From assembly GCF_026891095.1 (NCBI RefSeq), contig NZ_JAPTNL010000019.1:1-64000 (forward strand): a stretch of DNA of 64,000 bases, in the 5' to 3' direction. How positions within the stretch are numbered: position 1 is the stretch's first letter; each line of letters starts with the position of its first letter. The notes under the pieces were generated by a model. It was not told where the DNA came from, ran no database searches, and worked only from the letters and a program-made list of their open reading frames with translations. The DNA is from Roseovarius salincola (GTDB taxonomy: Bacteria > Pseudomonadota > Alphaproteobacteria > Rhodobacterales > Rhodobacteraceae). This document shows, in pieces, positions 32,353 through 40,641 of this stretch. The position numbers and the translations under genes are program-made.

Positions 32353-33927
32353 ATGTCTGAGATACGTGACGCAGCGATGAGTTCGAAAGCATGGCCTTTT
32401 GAAGAAGCGCGCCGTGTGCTCAAACGCTATGAAAAGGCCCCACCCGAGAAGGGATATGTCCTGTTCCAGACCGGCTATGGCCCCTCGGGTCTGCCCCATA
32501 TCGGCACCTTCGGCGAGGTGGCCCGAACCACCATGGTGCGCCACGCCTTCGAGACGATGAGCGATATTCCCACCAAGCTCCTGTGCTTCTCTGATGACAT
32601 GGACGGGCTGCGCAAGGTGCCGGGAAACGTGCCCAACCAGGAGCAGATGAAAGAGGATCTGAACCTGCCCCTGACCAAGGTGCGTGATCCTTTCGGCACG
32701 CATGAAGGCTTTGCCCAGCATAACAATGCCCGCCTGCGCGCATTTCTCGACAGCTTCGGCTTCGATTATGAATTTGCCTCGGCGACCGAGTATTACACCT
32801 CGGGCCGCTTTGACGAGATGCTTCTGGTGGCACTGGCGCGGTTCGACAAGATCATGGAAATCATGCTTCCCACGCTGGGGGACGAACGCAAGAAGACTTA
32901 TTCGCCGTTCCTGCCGGTCAGCCCCAAGACCGGCCACGTGCTGCAGGTGCCGACGCTGGAGCGTAATGTCGAAAAGGGGACGATCGTCTATGAGGAACTC
33001 GATGGCGAGCGTGTTGAGTTGCCGGTGACGGGCGGCAACGTCAAGATGCAGTGGAAGCCCGATTGGGCGCTGCGCTGGGCGGCGCTTGGTGTGGATTACG
33101 AGATGTCGGGGAAGGATCTGATCGACAGCGTCAAGCAATCCACCCGGATCTGCCGTGCGCTGGGCAAGCAGCCCCCCGAGTCACTGTCCTACGAGCTGTT
33201 CAACGACGAGCAAGGGCAGAAGATCTCGAAATCCAAGGGCAATGGGCTGGGCATGGAGGAATGGCTGCGCTACGCTGCGCCCGAAAGCCTGTCCTATTTC
33301 ATGTACCAGAAACCGAAGACCGCCAAGCGGTTGTATTTCGACGTTATTCCCAAGGCTGTGGACGAGTATCACCAGCAATTGCGCGCCTATCCCGATCAGG
33401 ACCTGACGGCGCGATTGAACAACCCCGTCTATCACATCCACGGCGGCGCGGTGCCCGAAAGCCGCATGGTCGTGCCGTTCTCGATGCTGCTCAATCTGGC
33501 CTCCGTGGCAGGCGCCGAGACCAAGGACACGCTCTGGGGTTTCATGCGCCGCTATGCGCCCGAGGCCAGCCCCGAGACCCATCCCGATCTGGATGCGGCG
33601 GCGGAATTCGCGGTGCGCTATTACAATGATTTCGTCAAACCCGAGAAGACCTATCGCGCGCCGACGGACCTGGAGCGCGAGGCCCTGGAAGAGCTGCGCG
33701 AGGGGCTCAAGGCATGGGATGGACCGGCCGACCCCGAGGCGCTTCAGGGGCTTGTCTTTGCCTGCGGGCGCGAGCGGTTCGACCCCTTGCGCGACTGGTT
33801 CAAGGCGCTTTACGAGGTGCTTCTTGGCGCCAGCCAGGGGCCGCGTTTCGGCGGGTTCATCGCACTTTACGGCATCGACGAAACCGTGGCGCTGATCGAC
33901 GACGCGCTGGCGGGCAAGCTGGCGTGA
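32353..33927 (+). CDS. lysS: Lysyl-tRNA synthetase, class I
   Basis: A 524-aa class I LysRS (archaeal/spirochaete/alphaproteobacterial type, unrelated to the class II enzyme of E. coli). The HIGH-like motif is PHIG at about residues 49-51 and the KMSKS-like motif KISKSKG begins at residue 290. [17 protein letters not shown] is a further family segment. It charges tRNA-Lys in the cytosol. Its presence is a taxonomic marker for alphaproteobacteria. A second ATG nine codons in (MSSKAWPF) is an alternative start. Confidence 0.96.
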   Translation: MSEIRDAAMSSKAWPFEEARRVLKRYEKAPPEKGYVLFQTGYGPSGLPHIGTFGEVARTTMVRHAFETMSDIPTKLLCFSDDMDGLRKVPGNVPNQEQMKEDLNLPLTKVRDPFGTHEGFAQHNNARLRAFLDSFGFDYEFASATEYYTSGRFDEMLLVALARFDKIMEIMLPTLGDERKKTYSPFLPVSPKTGHVLQVPTLERNVEKGTIVYEELDGERVELPVTGGNVKMQWKPDWALRWAALGVDYEMSGKDLIDSVKQSTRICRALGKQPPESLSYELFNDEQGQKISKSKGNGLGMEEWLRYAAPESLSYFMYQKPKTAKRLYFDVIPKAVDEYHQQLRAYPDQDLTARLNNPVYHIHGGAVPESRMVVPFSMLLNLASVAGAETKDTLWGFMRRYAPEASPETHPDLDAAAEFAVRYYNDFVKPEKTYRAPTDLEREALEELREGLKAWDGPADPEALQGLVFACGRERFDPLRDWFKALYEVLLGASQGPRFGGFIALYGIDETVALIDDALAGKLA

Positions 33928-33987
33928 TCTGCGTCATTGCCCGTCTGTCGCCAGCTTGCTAGGCTGTTGCAAAAGGGAGGCAGGGGC

Positions 33988-34392
33988 ATGAAACGTATCG
34001 CACTGATTTCACTGGGACTTCTTGGGCTGGCCGTGGCCTGTGCCAAGGTGCCTTCGATGCCCGAGCCAGCCGAGGGGCGGGCGCTGTTCAACGAGAACTG
34101 CGCGCAATGCCACGGGGTGTCCGGCAAGGGCGATGGCCCCTGGGCCGCCCAGCAAACCCCTGCTCCGTCGGACCTGACGACGCTTGCTCAGGGCGGAGAG
34201 TTCCCGCGCGCCCGTGTGCTCAGCGTCATCGACGGCTATGACCGCACCGGCCTGCCGGGGCAGGAGATGCCGGAATTCGGCCTGCTGCTGGAGGGGGAAA
34301 CCGTGCCGGTGGATGTGGGCGACGGCGTTCTGACGCCGACCCCGCGGCCATTGGCGGCGCTTCTGGCATATCTGGAAAGCATCCAGGAATAA
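33988..34392 (+). CDS. Class I cytochrome c lipoprotein
   Basis: A 134-aa exported c-type cytochrome. The start follows GGGAGG at good spacing. The N terminus MKRIALISLGLLGLAVACAK contains a lipobox-like AVAC with Cys18 as probable lipidation site. The haem motif is Cys38-x-x-Cys41-His42 (CAQCH) and a likely axial Met is in GQEMPEFG. GRALFNENC and PRPLAALLAYLESIQ match small electron-carrier cytochromes. The redox partner is unknown. It is convergent with the HExxH lipoprotein gene (7-nt gap). Confidence 0.85.
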   Translation: MKRIALISLGLLGLAVACAKVPSMPEPAEGRALFNENCAQCHGVSGKGDGPWAAQQTPAPSDLTTLAQGGEFPRARVLSVIDGYDRTGLPGQEMPEFGLLLEGETVPVDVGDGVLTPTPRPLAALLAYLESIQE

Positions 34393-34399
34393 CAACGGC

Positions 34400-35077
34400 T
34401 TAAAGGCGGCAGATTCCCTTGATCTGCGCGTCTTTCCACGGGATCAGCACGCTGTCGGGCTGGGGCAGATCCGCCGTCGGAAAGGCCCCTTCCAGAAGTG
34501 CGCGCAGCCGCGCGGTGCGCGGGGCCTCCGGGTCGAGCGTCTGGCAACAGACATATTCCTCGACGATGCTGGCCTGCTGCTCATACCCGTAATCCAGGAA
34601 ATCCGCCTTCGTGGCGATATCAAAGAGGTAGGGGTCGTCGCTCAGCCGGTGTTCGCGCATGGCGCGCAGCGGCGAATAACCGGTGTCCTTGCGGTTCTGC
34701 CATTGCCAGATATGGGTCATCTCATGGGCGAAGACCATCGCATGAACGAGGCTCATGAACTGCGGGTAGCGGGGCATGAAATTCGTTTCATACCAATCAT
34801 TTGAGAAGAAAACCCGGTTATGCAGCACCACCGCCGCGGGGGCCACGGTGACGGTGGGTGTCGTGATCTCGGGGACGATGCGCTCGCGGCAGGTGAGGCG
34901 GGGCCGGGTGGGGCGCGGATAGCTGACCTTGCCGATCAGGGCGCCGTCAACGATGCGGATGCGGCTGGTATCGAGGCTCTCGCCATGCATCCGCGTGGCG
35001 AAGGCTTCCTCGCTCGGCGTCAGGGGACGACCGCAGGACAGAAGGAAGAGCGGAACGAGAAGCCAGAGCCAGCGCAT
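34400..35077 (-). CDS. Putative lipoprotein with HExxH zinc-metalloprotease-like motif
   Basis: A 225-aa protein. The N terminus MRWLWLLVPLFLLSCG has a clear lipobox (LLSC, Cys15). The centre carries MVFAHEMTHIWQWQ, an HExxH zinc motif (His118, Glu119, His122) in the context found in DUF4157/eCIS-core-like and related putative peptidases. Later segments include DYGYEQQASIVEEYV, where a Glu could be the third ligand. No family name is certain. It is probably an envelope-anchored metalloprotease or a structural zinc protein. Confidence 0.6.
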   Translation of the reverse strand: MRWLWLLVPLFLLSCGRPLTPSEEAFATRMHGESLDTSRIRIVDGALIGKVSYPRPTRPRLTCRERIVPEITTPTVTVAPAAVVLHNRVFFSNDWYETNFMPRYPQFMSLVHAMVFAHEMTHIWQWQNRKDTGYSPLRAMREHRLSDDPYLFDIATKADFLDYGYEQQASIVEEYVCCQTLDPEAPRTARLRALLEGAFPTADLPQPDSVLIPWKDAQIKGICRL

Positions 35078-35177
35078 GGCCAGACGTTACCAAGAGATGA
35101 ACGACCCGCACAGCGAAAACCCGGCCCGCCGGCCCGAATCGGCGGCAAAGCGTTGGTTAACAAGGGAAAACCCCCTT

Positions 35178-35221
35178 CGGTATCGTGGCGGTATCCCGTC
35201 GGTATCGCGTCGGTATTTGGC
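35178..35221. repeat. Four tandem 11-bp CGGTAT repeats
   Basis: CGGTAT recurs at 35178, 35189, 35200 and 35211, exactly every 11 nt: CGGTATCGTGG, CGGTATCCCGT, CGGTATCGCGT, CGGTATTTGGC. The period is close to one helical turn, so all copies face the same side of the DNA. It lies between the HExxH lipoprotein start (minus strand) and the small gene pair (plus strand). Confidence 0.7.
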
Positions 35222-35297
35222 GCGGTAAGGGCAGGGATTAACGGGGCGAACGGTGGGGGTGCGTACGGATTGGGGGGCGGTTTGGTACGGAAAGGGG

Positions 35298-35320
35298 GGC
35301 GGGGTGAACCCCGCCCTACG
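35298..35320 (+). repeat. Dispersed palindrome, copy 1
   Basis: GGCGGGGTGAACCCCGCC (a near-perfect palindrome) is followed by CTACG. The identical 23-nt sequence recurs at 36103-36125. This resembles the intergenic palindromes common in Rhodobacteraceae. Confidence 0.7.
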
Positions 35321-35360
35321 GGGAGCGGGACCGGATTGATAGCGTTTGGGTGGTGTTGAG

Positions 35361-35382
35361 GTAGGGCGGGATTCACCCCGCC
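35361..35382 (-). repeat. Dispersed palindrome, copy 2 (inverted)
   Basis: GTAGGGCGGGATTCACCCCG is the reverse complement of copies 1 and 3 with one mismatch. It lies 40 nt after copy 1 in the opposite orientation. Confidence 0.7.
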
Positions 35383-35492
35383 ATATGGGACCGGATGGGT
35401 GTTCTGGCGATCGCTTGGCAGGGGTGAAACGCTTGCGATTTGATATACCTAAGGTGTAGTGATCGGAGAATACGCAAGAGTATGGTTAAGGG

Positions 35493-35780
35493 GTGTGCGG
35501 CTTGGCGGGTGATTGGTATAAAACAGCGGTTCTTCTGCTGAGGTTCCTTCTGGATATTGTCGTGGGTTTGTTCTTTTTGGTCCTGATCGGGATCGCAGCG
35601 CTGCTGATAGGAAAATTCGTCAAATGGCTGAGCACCTTTGACGTCGTTCCGGCTCCGGTTATAAAAGGCTTAACCTTTCTGGAATATGGTTTGTTCGCGG
35701 TAGATGTGGTATGCTTTACTTTTCTCGTTATGATGGCAGGATACAAGTTGATGGTCGAAATCTGGAAAGAATATCGATGA
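35493..35780 (+). CDS. Small membrane protein of unknown function
   Basis: A 95-aa protein (GTG start; the exact start is uncertain) with two strong hydrophobic segments. They are about residues 13-40 (VLLLRFLLDIVVGLFFLVLI...) and 65-85 (LEYGLFAVDVVCFTFLVMMA), separated by KFVKWLSTFDVVPAPVIKG and ending in a charged tail MVEIWKEYR. No family is recognised. Codon and base composition are visibly more AT-rich than the flanking genes. It overlaps the next small gene by 4 nt (ATGA) and is bracketed by copies of a dispersed palindrome, so recent acquisition is possible. Confidence 0.6.
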   Translation: MCGLAGDWYKTAVLLLRFLLDIVVGLFFLVLIGIAALLIGKFVKWLSTFDVVPAPVIKGLTFLEYGLFAVDVVCFTFLVMMAGYKLMVEIWKEYR

Positions 35781-35968
35781 AGAAGAGTCAGATACGTCGA
35801 ATCCGGCAGTTACTCGACTCGGAATTTGTATTTGCTCGCGACATGTTTTTTGCGCCAATCAATGTCCTTTTCGACGTGATCCGTGCCTCGGTGACCCGTG
35901 CCAATAGCGAGGCGCGGCTGGCCGTGGCTTGGTCTCTCGATGAAGAAGACAACGGCAAGCAGCGCTGA
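35777..35968 (+). CDS. Small protein of unknown function, coupled to the membrane protein
   Basis: A 63-aa protein beginning MKKSQIRRIRQLLDSEFVFA. The start at 35777 is supported by GGAAAG 9 nt upstream and by the 4-nt overlap with the preceding stop. It has a basic N terminus, a central hydrophobic/aromatic stretch (FARDMFFAPINVLFDVIRAS) and an acidic tail (SLDEEDNGKQR). No family is recognised. A membrane-associated or partner-binding role with the upstream protein is a guess. Confidence 0.55.
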   Translation: MKKSQIRRIRQLLDSEFVFARDMFFAPINVLFDVIRASVTRANSEARLAVAWSLDEEDNGKQR

Positions 35969-36102
35969 ACGCGCCGAACGCAGTTCTGATCAAACTCCAG
36001 ATATATTGAATCTCAGAGGCACGCGTATTGGATGGTGGCCCTGCTCATGGACCTCCGGTTGAGGGACTTTATGGCATCTGTTCGTCGCGCAGAACGAAAG
36101 GT

Positions 36103-36125
36103 GGCGGGGTGAACCCCGCCCTACG
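36103..36125 (+). repeat. Dispersed palindrome, copy 3
   Basis: Identical over 23 nt to copy 1 (35298-35320), in the same orientation. It lies just before the 3' end of parE and closes the interval containing the two small genes. Confidence 0.7.
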
Positions 36126-36140
36126 CGAGGCTAGAGCCCC

Positions 36141-38099
36141 TCAAACATCCAACTCCTCCACGAAGCGTGCATTTTCCGAAATATACTGGAACCGCAGTTC
36201 CGGCTTTTTCCCCATCAGCCGCTCGACCAGATCGCCGGTTTCACCCGGTTCGTCCTCGTCGATGGTGACGCGGATGAGCTTGCGGGTTTTCGGGTCCATG
36301 GTGGTTTCCTTCAGGTCCTTGGCGTCCATCTCGCCAAGACCCTTGAAGCGCGAGACGTCGATCTTGCCCTTGCCGCCAAGGCCCTTTTCCATCCAGGCGT
36401 CGCGCTCGGCCTGATCGAGGCAATAGACCCGTTTCGCGCCCTGCGTCAGCCGGTAAAGCGGCGGGCAGGCGAGATACAGGTGCCCCGCGTCGATCATCGG
36501 GCGCATCTGCGTGAAGAAGAAGGTCATCAGAAGCGAGGCGATATGCGCGCCGTCCACATCGGCGTCGGTCATGATGATGATCTTGTCATAGCGCAGATCG
36601 TCGATATTGAAGCGCGTGCCCAGCCCCACGCCAAGCGCCTGGGTAAGGTCGTTGATCTCCTGGTTGGAACCCAGTTTCGAGCTGGCGGCCCCCAGCACGT
36701 TGAGGATCTTGCCGCGCAGGGGCAAAAGCGCCTGGGTCTTGCGGTCGCGGCCCATCTTGGCCGAGCCGCCGGCGCTGTCGCCCTCGACGATGAACAGCTC
36801 GGTGCCGTCGCGCACGTTGGATGAGCAATCCACCAGCTTGCCGGGCAGGCGCAGTTTCTTGGTCGCGGTCTTGCGCTGGGTTTCCTTTTCCTGGCGGCGG
36901 CGCAGGCGTTCTTCGGCCCGCAGCACGAGGAAATCGAGGATCGCGCCCGCCGATTTCGTATCGGCTGCCAGCCAGTTGTCGAAATGGTCGCGCACGGCGT
37001 TTTCCACCAGCCTCTGGGCTTCGGTGGTGGCCAGCCGGTCCTTGGTCTGGCCGACGAATTCGGGTTCGCGGATGAAGCAGGAGACCAGCGCGCAGCCGCC
37101 TGTCATCAGGTCATCGCGGGTGATGTTGGCGGCCTTCTTGTTGTTCACAAGCTCGCCATACGCCTTGATGCCCTTGACGATGGCGGCCCAGAACCCGGCC
37201 ACATGGGTGCCGCCTTCGGGGGTGGGCACGGTGTTGCAATAGCTTTGCAGGAAGCCGTCGCGCGCGGGTGTCCAGTTGATCGCCCATTCGACCTTGCCGG
37301 GGGTGGAGAAGCGTTCCTGGAACTCGACCGTGCCGGCAAAGGGTTTATCGGCATAGGTCGAGGCGCCGTTAAGCGTTTCCTTGAGGAAATCCGACAGCCC
37401 GCCGGGAAAGTGGAAAGTGGCCTCGAGCGGGGTGTCGCCATCCTCGATCGCCGATTTCCAGCGGATTTCGACGCCGCTGAAGAGATAGGCCTTGGAGCGG
37501 ATCGAGTTGAACATCCGCGCGGGTTTGAAGCGGTGCGCGCCGAAGATGTCCGCGTCGGGATGAAAGGTGATGGTGGTGCCGCGCCGGTTGGGGGCCTGGC
37601 CGATCTTTTCGATCGGGCCAAGCGGCTTGCCGCGCGAGAAGCGCTGTTCGTAAAGCTCCTTGTTGCGTGCGACCTGCACGACCATGGAATCCGACAACGC
37701 GTTGACCACCGACGCGCCGACCCCGTGCAGGCCGCCCGATGTCTCGTAGGCCTTGCCGCTGAACTTGCCGCCCGCATGCAGCGTGCAGAGGATCACTTCG
37801 AGTGCGGATTTGCCGGGGAACTTGGGGTGCGGGTCGATGGGAATGCCGCGCCCGTTGTCGCGCACGGTCAGCGAATAATCCGCGTGCAGTTCCACTTCGA
37901 TCCGGTTGGCGTGGCCCGCGACGGCCTCGTCCATCGAGTTGTCGAGGATCTCGGCGACAAGGTGGTGCAGGGCGCGTTCGTCGGTGCCGCCGATATACAT
38001 GCCGGGGCGTTTGCGGACGGGTTCGAGCCCTTCGAGCACCTCGATGGAGGAGGCATCGTAATCCGAATGTTCGGTCGCTGAAAGAAGATCGTCGGCCAT
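36141..38099 (-). CDS. parE: DNA topoisomerase IV subunit B
   Basis: A 652-aa type IIA topoisomerase ATPase subunit. The GHKL ATPase region shows [56 protein letters not shown] and [13 protein letters not shown]. The transducer is followed by the TOPRIM domain with [20 protein letters not shown] and [13 protein letters not shown]. The length and the [14 protein letters not shown] insert favour ParE over GyrB (about 800 aa). It decatenates daughter chromosomes together with ParC, which is not in the window. Confidence 0.93.
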   Translation of the reverse strand: MADDLLSATEHSDYDASSIEVLEGLEPVRKRPGMYIGGTDERALHHLVAEILDNSMDEAVAGHANRIEVELHADYSLTVRDNGRGIPIDPHPKFPGKSALEVILCTLHAGGKFSGKAYETSGGLHGVGASVVNALSDSMVVQVARNKELYEQRFSRGKPLGPIEKIGQAPNRRGTTITFHPDADIFGAHRFKPARMFNSIRSKAYLFSGVEIRWKSAIEDGDTPLEATFHFPGGLSDFLKETLNGASTYADKPFAGTVEFQERFSTPGKVEWAINWTPARDGFLQSYCNTVPTPEGGTHVAGFWAAIVKGIKAYGELVNNKKAANITRDDLMTGGCALVSCFIREPEFVGQTKDRLATTEAQRLVENAVRDHFDNWLAADTKSAGAILDFLVLRAEERLRRRQEKETQRKTATKKLRLPGKLVDCSSNVRDGTELFIVEGDSAGGSAKMGRDRKTQALLPLRGKILNVLGAASSKLGSNQEINDLTQALGVGLGTRFNIDDLRYDKIIIMTDADVDGAHIASLLMTFFFTQMRPMIDAGHLYLACPPLYRLTQGAKRVYCLDQAERDAWMEKGLGGKGKIDVSRFKGLGEMDAKDLKETTMDPKTRKLIRVTIDEDEPGETGDLVERLMGKKPELRFQYISENARFVEELDV

Positions 38100-38187
38100 G
38101 CGGTTCTGCTCTTGGTTTTATGGGTTGGCGTGCATTATGGCAGAGCGCGCAAGGCGGGGGAAGGGCCTGTGGGCTGTGTGCGCCCGC

Positions 38188-39138
38188 CTATGCGCGTGCC
38201 GATTGCCTGAGGTGGCGCGCGCAGCCCGCCAGCGCGATGGTGTCGTCCGTGATCAGGGTGACGGGGATGTCCCGCATGATCGCGCTATAGGGGCCGCGCG
38301 CGGTGAAATGCGCCGCGAATCCGAGGTCGCGAAGATGGGGCGCGATGGCGCGCGCCGTGCCGCCGATCAGGTAAAGCCCGCCCATCGGCAGATGATGCAG
38401 GCAGAGATTGCCCGCGACCGCCCCGAGGATCGTGGTGAACAGCGTGAGCGCCCGGGTGGCGCGCGGGTCGGTGCCCTGCTCATGCGCGGCCACGATCTGT
38501 GCCGAGCTGAGCGCGGCCCCCCCGAGCCAGCGGTGAATGCGCATGAGCCCCGGACCCGAAAGCGCCGCCTCGACCGGGAAATGGGGGTGGGTTTCGCCAA
38601 GGTGGCGGATCAGGGCGTTGGCCTGCGGGTCCGCCATATGCGGAAGGGCGGAGTGGCCGGATTCGGCGGGCGGCACGAAGAGGTTCCTACCGCTCCGGTA
38701 GACCACGGCGACATTGCAGCCGGTGCCAAGGCCAAGGACAAGGCGGGTGGCGTCGGGGGGCGGGGGCGCGCCGTCAAAGAGCGGCGTAAGCGCCGCGGGC
38801 GGCACATCGTCAAGCGCGTAGCCCTGCGCCTGAAGATCGTTGATCAGGTGGACCCGCGCCGCGCCGGTGGCAGCGCTCAGATCGGCGGCGGCGATGAACC
38901 AGTCGTGATTGGTGAGCTGCGCGTCACCGTCGCGCACCGGCCCGGCCACCCCGGCGCAGAGCGCGCCGATGGGGCCGGGTTCCGTTTCGCGCAGATAAGC
39001 CGCAAGCAGCGGCGCAAGCCCGCCGAACCCGGCGTTTTCGTAGGAGCGCACGGTGTCGGGCAGCACGCCGCGCGCGTCGGCCAGGCCGACACGGGCATTG
39101 GTGCCGCCGACATCCGCCAGCAGGTGGTGTTCAGTCAT
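38188..39138 (-). CDS. glk: Glucokinase
   Basis: A 316-aa ROK-unrelated bacterial glucokinase (Glk family). It has LLADVGGTNARVGLADARG (phosphate-1 loop), LTNHDWFIAAADL, VHLINDLQAQGYAL with the catalytic Asp, LVLGLGTGCNVAVV and PAESGHSALP. It phosphorylates glucose to glucose-6-phosphate, feeding the Entner-Doudoroff route usual in this group. Its start overlaps the end of the aldolase gene by 8 nt. Confidence 0.9.
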   Translation of the reverse strand: MTEHHLLADVGGTNARVGLADARGVLPDTVRSYENAGFGGLAPLLAAYLRETEPGPIGALCAGVAGPVRDGDAQLTNHDWFIAAADLSAATGAARVHLINDLQAQGYALDDVPPAALTPLFDGAPPPPDATRLVLGLGTGCNVAVVYRSGRNLFVPPAESGHSALPHMADPQANALIRHLGETHPHFPVEAALSGPGLMRIHRWLGGAALSSAQIVAAHEQGTDPRATRALTLFTTILGAVAGNLCLHHLPMGGLYLIGGTARAIAPHLRDLGFAAHFTARGPYSAIMRDIPVTLITDDTIALAGCARHLRQSARA

Positions 39139-39901
39139 CGCGCCAGCGCGCCATCAGGGCGCGCGCGGCCTGCGCGAGCAGGACCACATCGACCCCGACC
39201 GCCAGGAACTGCGCGCCCCAGTCCCGATAGGTCAGCGCGGTGTCATGATCGGTGGCCAGGATTCCCGCCGCCTTGTCGGATGCGGCGATGCGCGCCAGCG
39301 CGTCGCGGATGGTGTCTCGCACCGGCCCGGCATTGCTGTCGCCGGGATAGCCCATGTCGGCCCCGAGGTCCGAAGGGCCGATGAACACGCCATCCACCCC
39401 GTCAACCGCGAGGATCTCGTCGAGTGCGTCGATCCCGGCCGTGGTCTCGACCTGCACCAGCAGGCAGATCTGCGCATTGGCGGTGGTGGTGTAATCCGGG
39501 ATCTGCGCAAAGCGCGACGCCCGCGCCAGTGCCGCGCCCGAGCCGCGGATGCCGTCGGGCGGGTAACGCGTGGCGCGCACCAGATCGCGGGCCTGCGCGG
39601 CGCTTTCGACCATTGGGATCAGGAGCGTCTGCGCGCCCGCGTCGAGCACCTGCTTGATGGCCCAGGCCTCGCCCATCGGCAGGCGCACGACCGGCGCGCT
39701 GTGACCGGCTTCGAGCACCTGCAACTGCTGCATGATGGTGCGCAGGTCGTTGGGGGCGTGCTCGCCGTCGATCACCAGCCAGTCGAACCCGGCGGTGGCG
39801 ACGACCTCGGTGGCGTAGGCGTCGGCGAAACCCGCCCAGCACCCATAGAGCATCCGGCCCGAGGCGAGCGCGGATTTGAAGCGGTTTTCGGGGGCGGGCA
39901 T
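39131..39901 (-). CDS. HpcH/HpaI-family class II aldolase
   Basis: A 256-aa metal-dependent aldolase of the 4-hydroxy-2-oxoheptanedioate aldolase family. The start at 39901 follows GGAGGATGTCCG; the longer upstream frame is a shadow. The catalytic His48 is in VIDGEHAPND, the metal-binding Glu in LLVQVETTAG, and the metal-binding Asp in FIGPSDLGADMGY. It is coupled to glk, so its natural substrate may be a 2-keto-3-deoxy sugar acid rather than an aromatic breakdown product; this is inferred from the overlap alone. Confidence 0.85.
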   Translation of the reverse strand: MPAPENRFKSALASGRMLYGCWAGFADAYATEVVATAGFDWLVIDGEHAPNDLRTIMQQLQVLEAGHSAPVVRLPMGEAWAIKQVLDAGAQTLLIPMVESAAQARDLVRATRYPPDGIRGSGAALARASRFAQIPDYTTTANAQICLLVQVETTAGIDALDEILAVDGVDGVFIGPSDLGADMGYPGDSNAGPVRDTIRDALARIAASDKAAGILATDHDTALTYRDWGAQFLAVGVDVVLLAQAARALMARWRDD

Positions 39902-40021
39902 CGGACATCCTCCTGTTGACTGGCGATGACCATAACTCCGCGCAGGCAAGGAGTTAACCCTTGGCGGTGGCGTGGCGGCGCAGAGATGGACAGGTGCCCG
40001 GCGCTGTGCTTTTGTCGCCGC

Positions 40022-40582
40022 ATGAGAACCGATGCGCGCCTGCCCTATCTTGTCACGGCCCTGATGGTGCTGGTCTCTGCCGCCCTGTTGCTTGCCATGG
40101 GACGCGCGCCAATCTGCCCTTGCGGATATGTCGATTTCTGGGGGCCGGTCGGCAGCGAGGAGGCCAATATGCAGCTGGCCGACTGGTATACGCCGAGCCA
40201 CCTGCTGCATGGCATCCTGTTCTACTGGGCCTTGTGGCTGATCGTGCCGCGCATGGGGGTCGGCTGGCGGCTGGTGATCGCCACGGCGGTGGAATGCGGC
40301 TGGGAGCTGCTTGAGAATACCGACGCGGTGATCCGGCACTACCGCGAGACGACAGTATCGTCGGATTATATCGGCGACAGCGTGCTGAACTCGGTCTCGG
40401 ACATCGTGGTGATGTTCCTTGGCTTCTGGATGGCGCGGCGCTGGCCGGTCTGGGTGTGCGTCGCGACGGTGATCGGCTTCGAGGTGCTGACGACCATCGT
40501 GATCCGCGACGGGCTGGCGCTCAATGTGCTGATGCTGCTCTGGCCGATCGACGCGATCCTGGAATGGCAGACGGCGGGCTGA
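40022..40582 (+). CDS. DUF2585 family membrane protein
   Basis: A 186-aa inner-membrane protein with about five hydrophobic segments. It contains CPCGYVDFWGPVGSEEANMQ, ADWYTPSHLLHGILFY, and CGWELLENTDAVIRHYRETT, the signature of DUF2585 (UPF0314), a family largely restricted to alphaproteobacteria. Polar residues in the signature (His, Glu, Asp, Tyr) suggest an enzymatic or metal site in the membrane, but the function is unknown. It is divergent from the aldolase-glk pair. A longer in-frame start upstream lacks a good ribosome binding site. Confidence 0.85.
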   Translation: MRTDARLPYLVTALMVLVSAALLLAMGRAPICPCGYVDFWGPVGSEEANMQLADWYTPSHLLHGILFYWALWLIVPRMGVGWRLVIATAVECGWELLENTDAVIRHYRETTVSSDYIGDSVLNSVSDIVVMFLGFWMARRWPVWVCVATVIGFEVLTTIVIRDGLALNVLMLLWPIDAILEWQTAG

Positions 40583-40641
40583 GGCATGGAATAGCTGCGC
40601 GGGCTTTACTTTCGAGGCCGGAAGCCGCACAGATCCAAAGC

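Larger units (their letters stand above)
35078..35492. other. Repeat-rich intergenic region
   Basis: No gene is supported here. The stretch holds an 11-bp-period tandem repeat (35178-35221) and two copies of a dispersed palindrome in opposite orientation (35298-35320 and 35361-35382). Past 35400 the base composition shifts toward AT and the sequence leads into the small gene at 35493. Confidence 0.6.

Noticed and set aside
35178-35221. Possible CRISPR array
   Set aside because: The units are only 11 nt with no spacers and no cas genes are present.
34820-35359. A 179-codon plus-strand open frame over the lipoprotein start and the repeats
   Set aside because: It is antisense to the HExxH lipoprotein and continues through non-coding tandem repeats.
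36984-38081. A 365-codon open frame on the plus strand
   Set aside because: It is antisense to parE.
38098-39384. A 428-codon open frame on the plus strand
   Set aside because: It is antisense to glk and the aldolase; the composition is Arg/Ala/Gly-rich without motifs.
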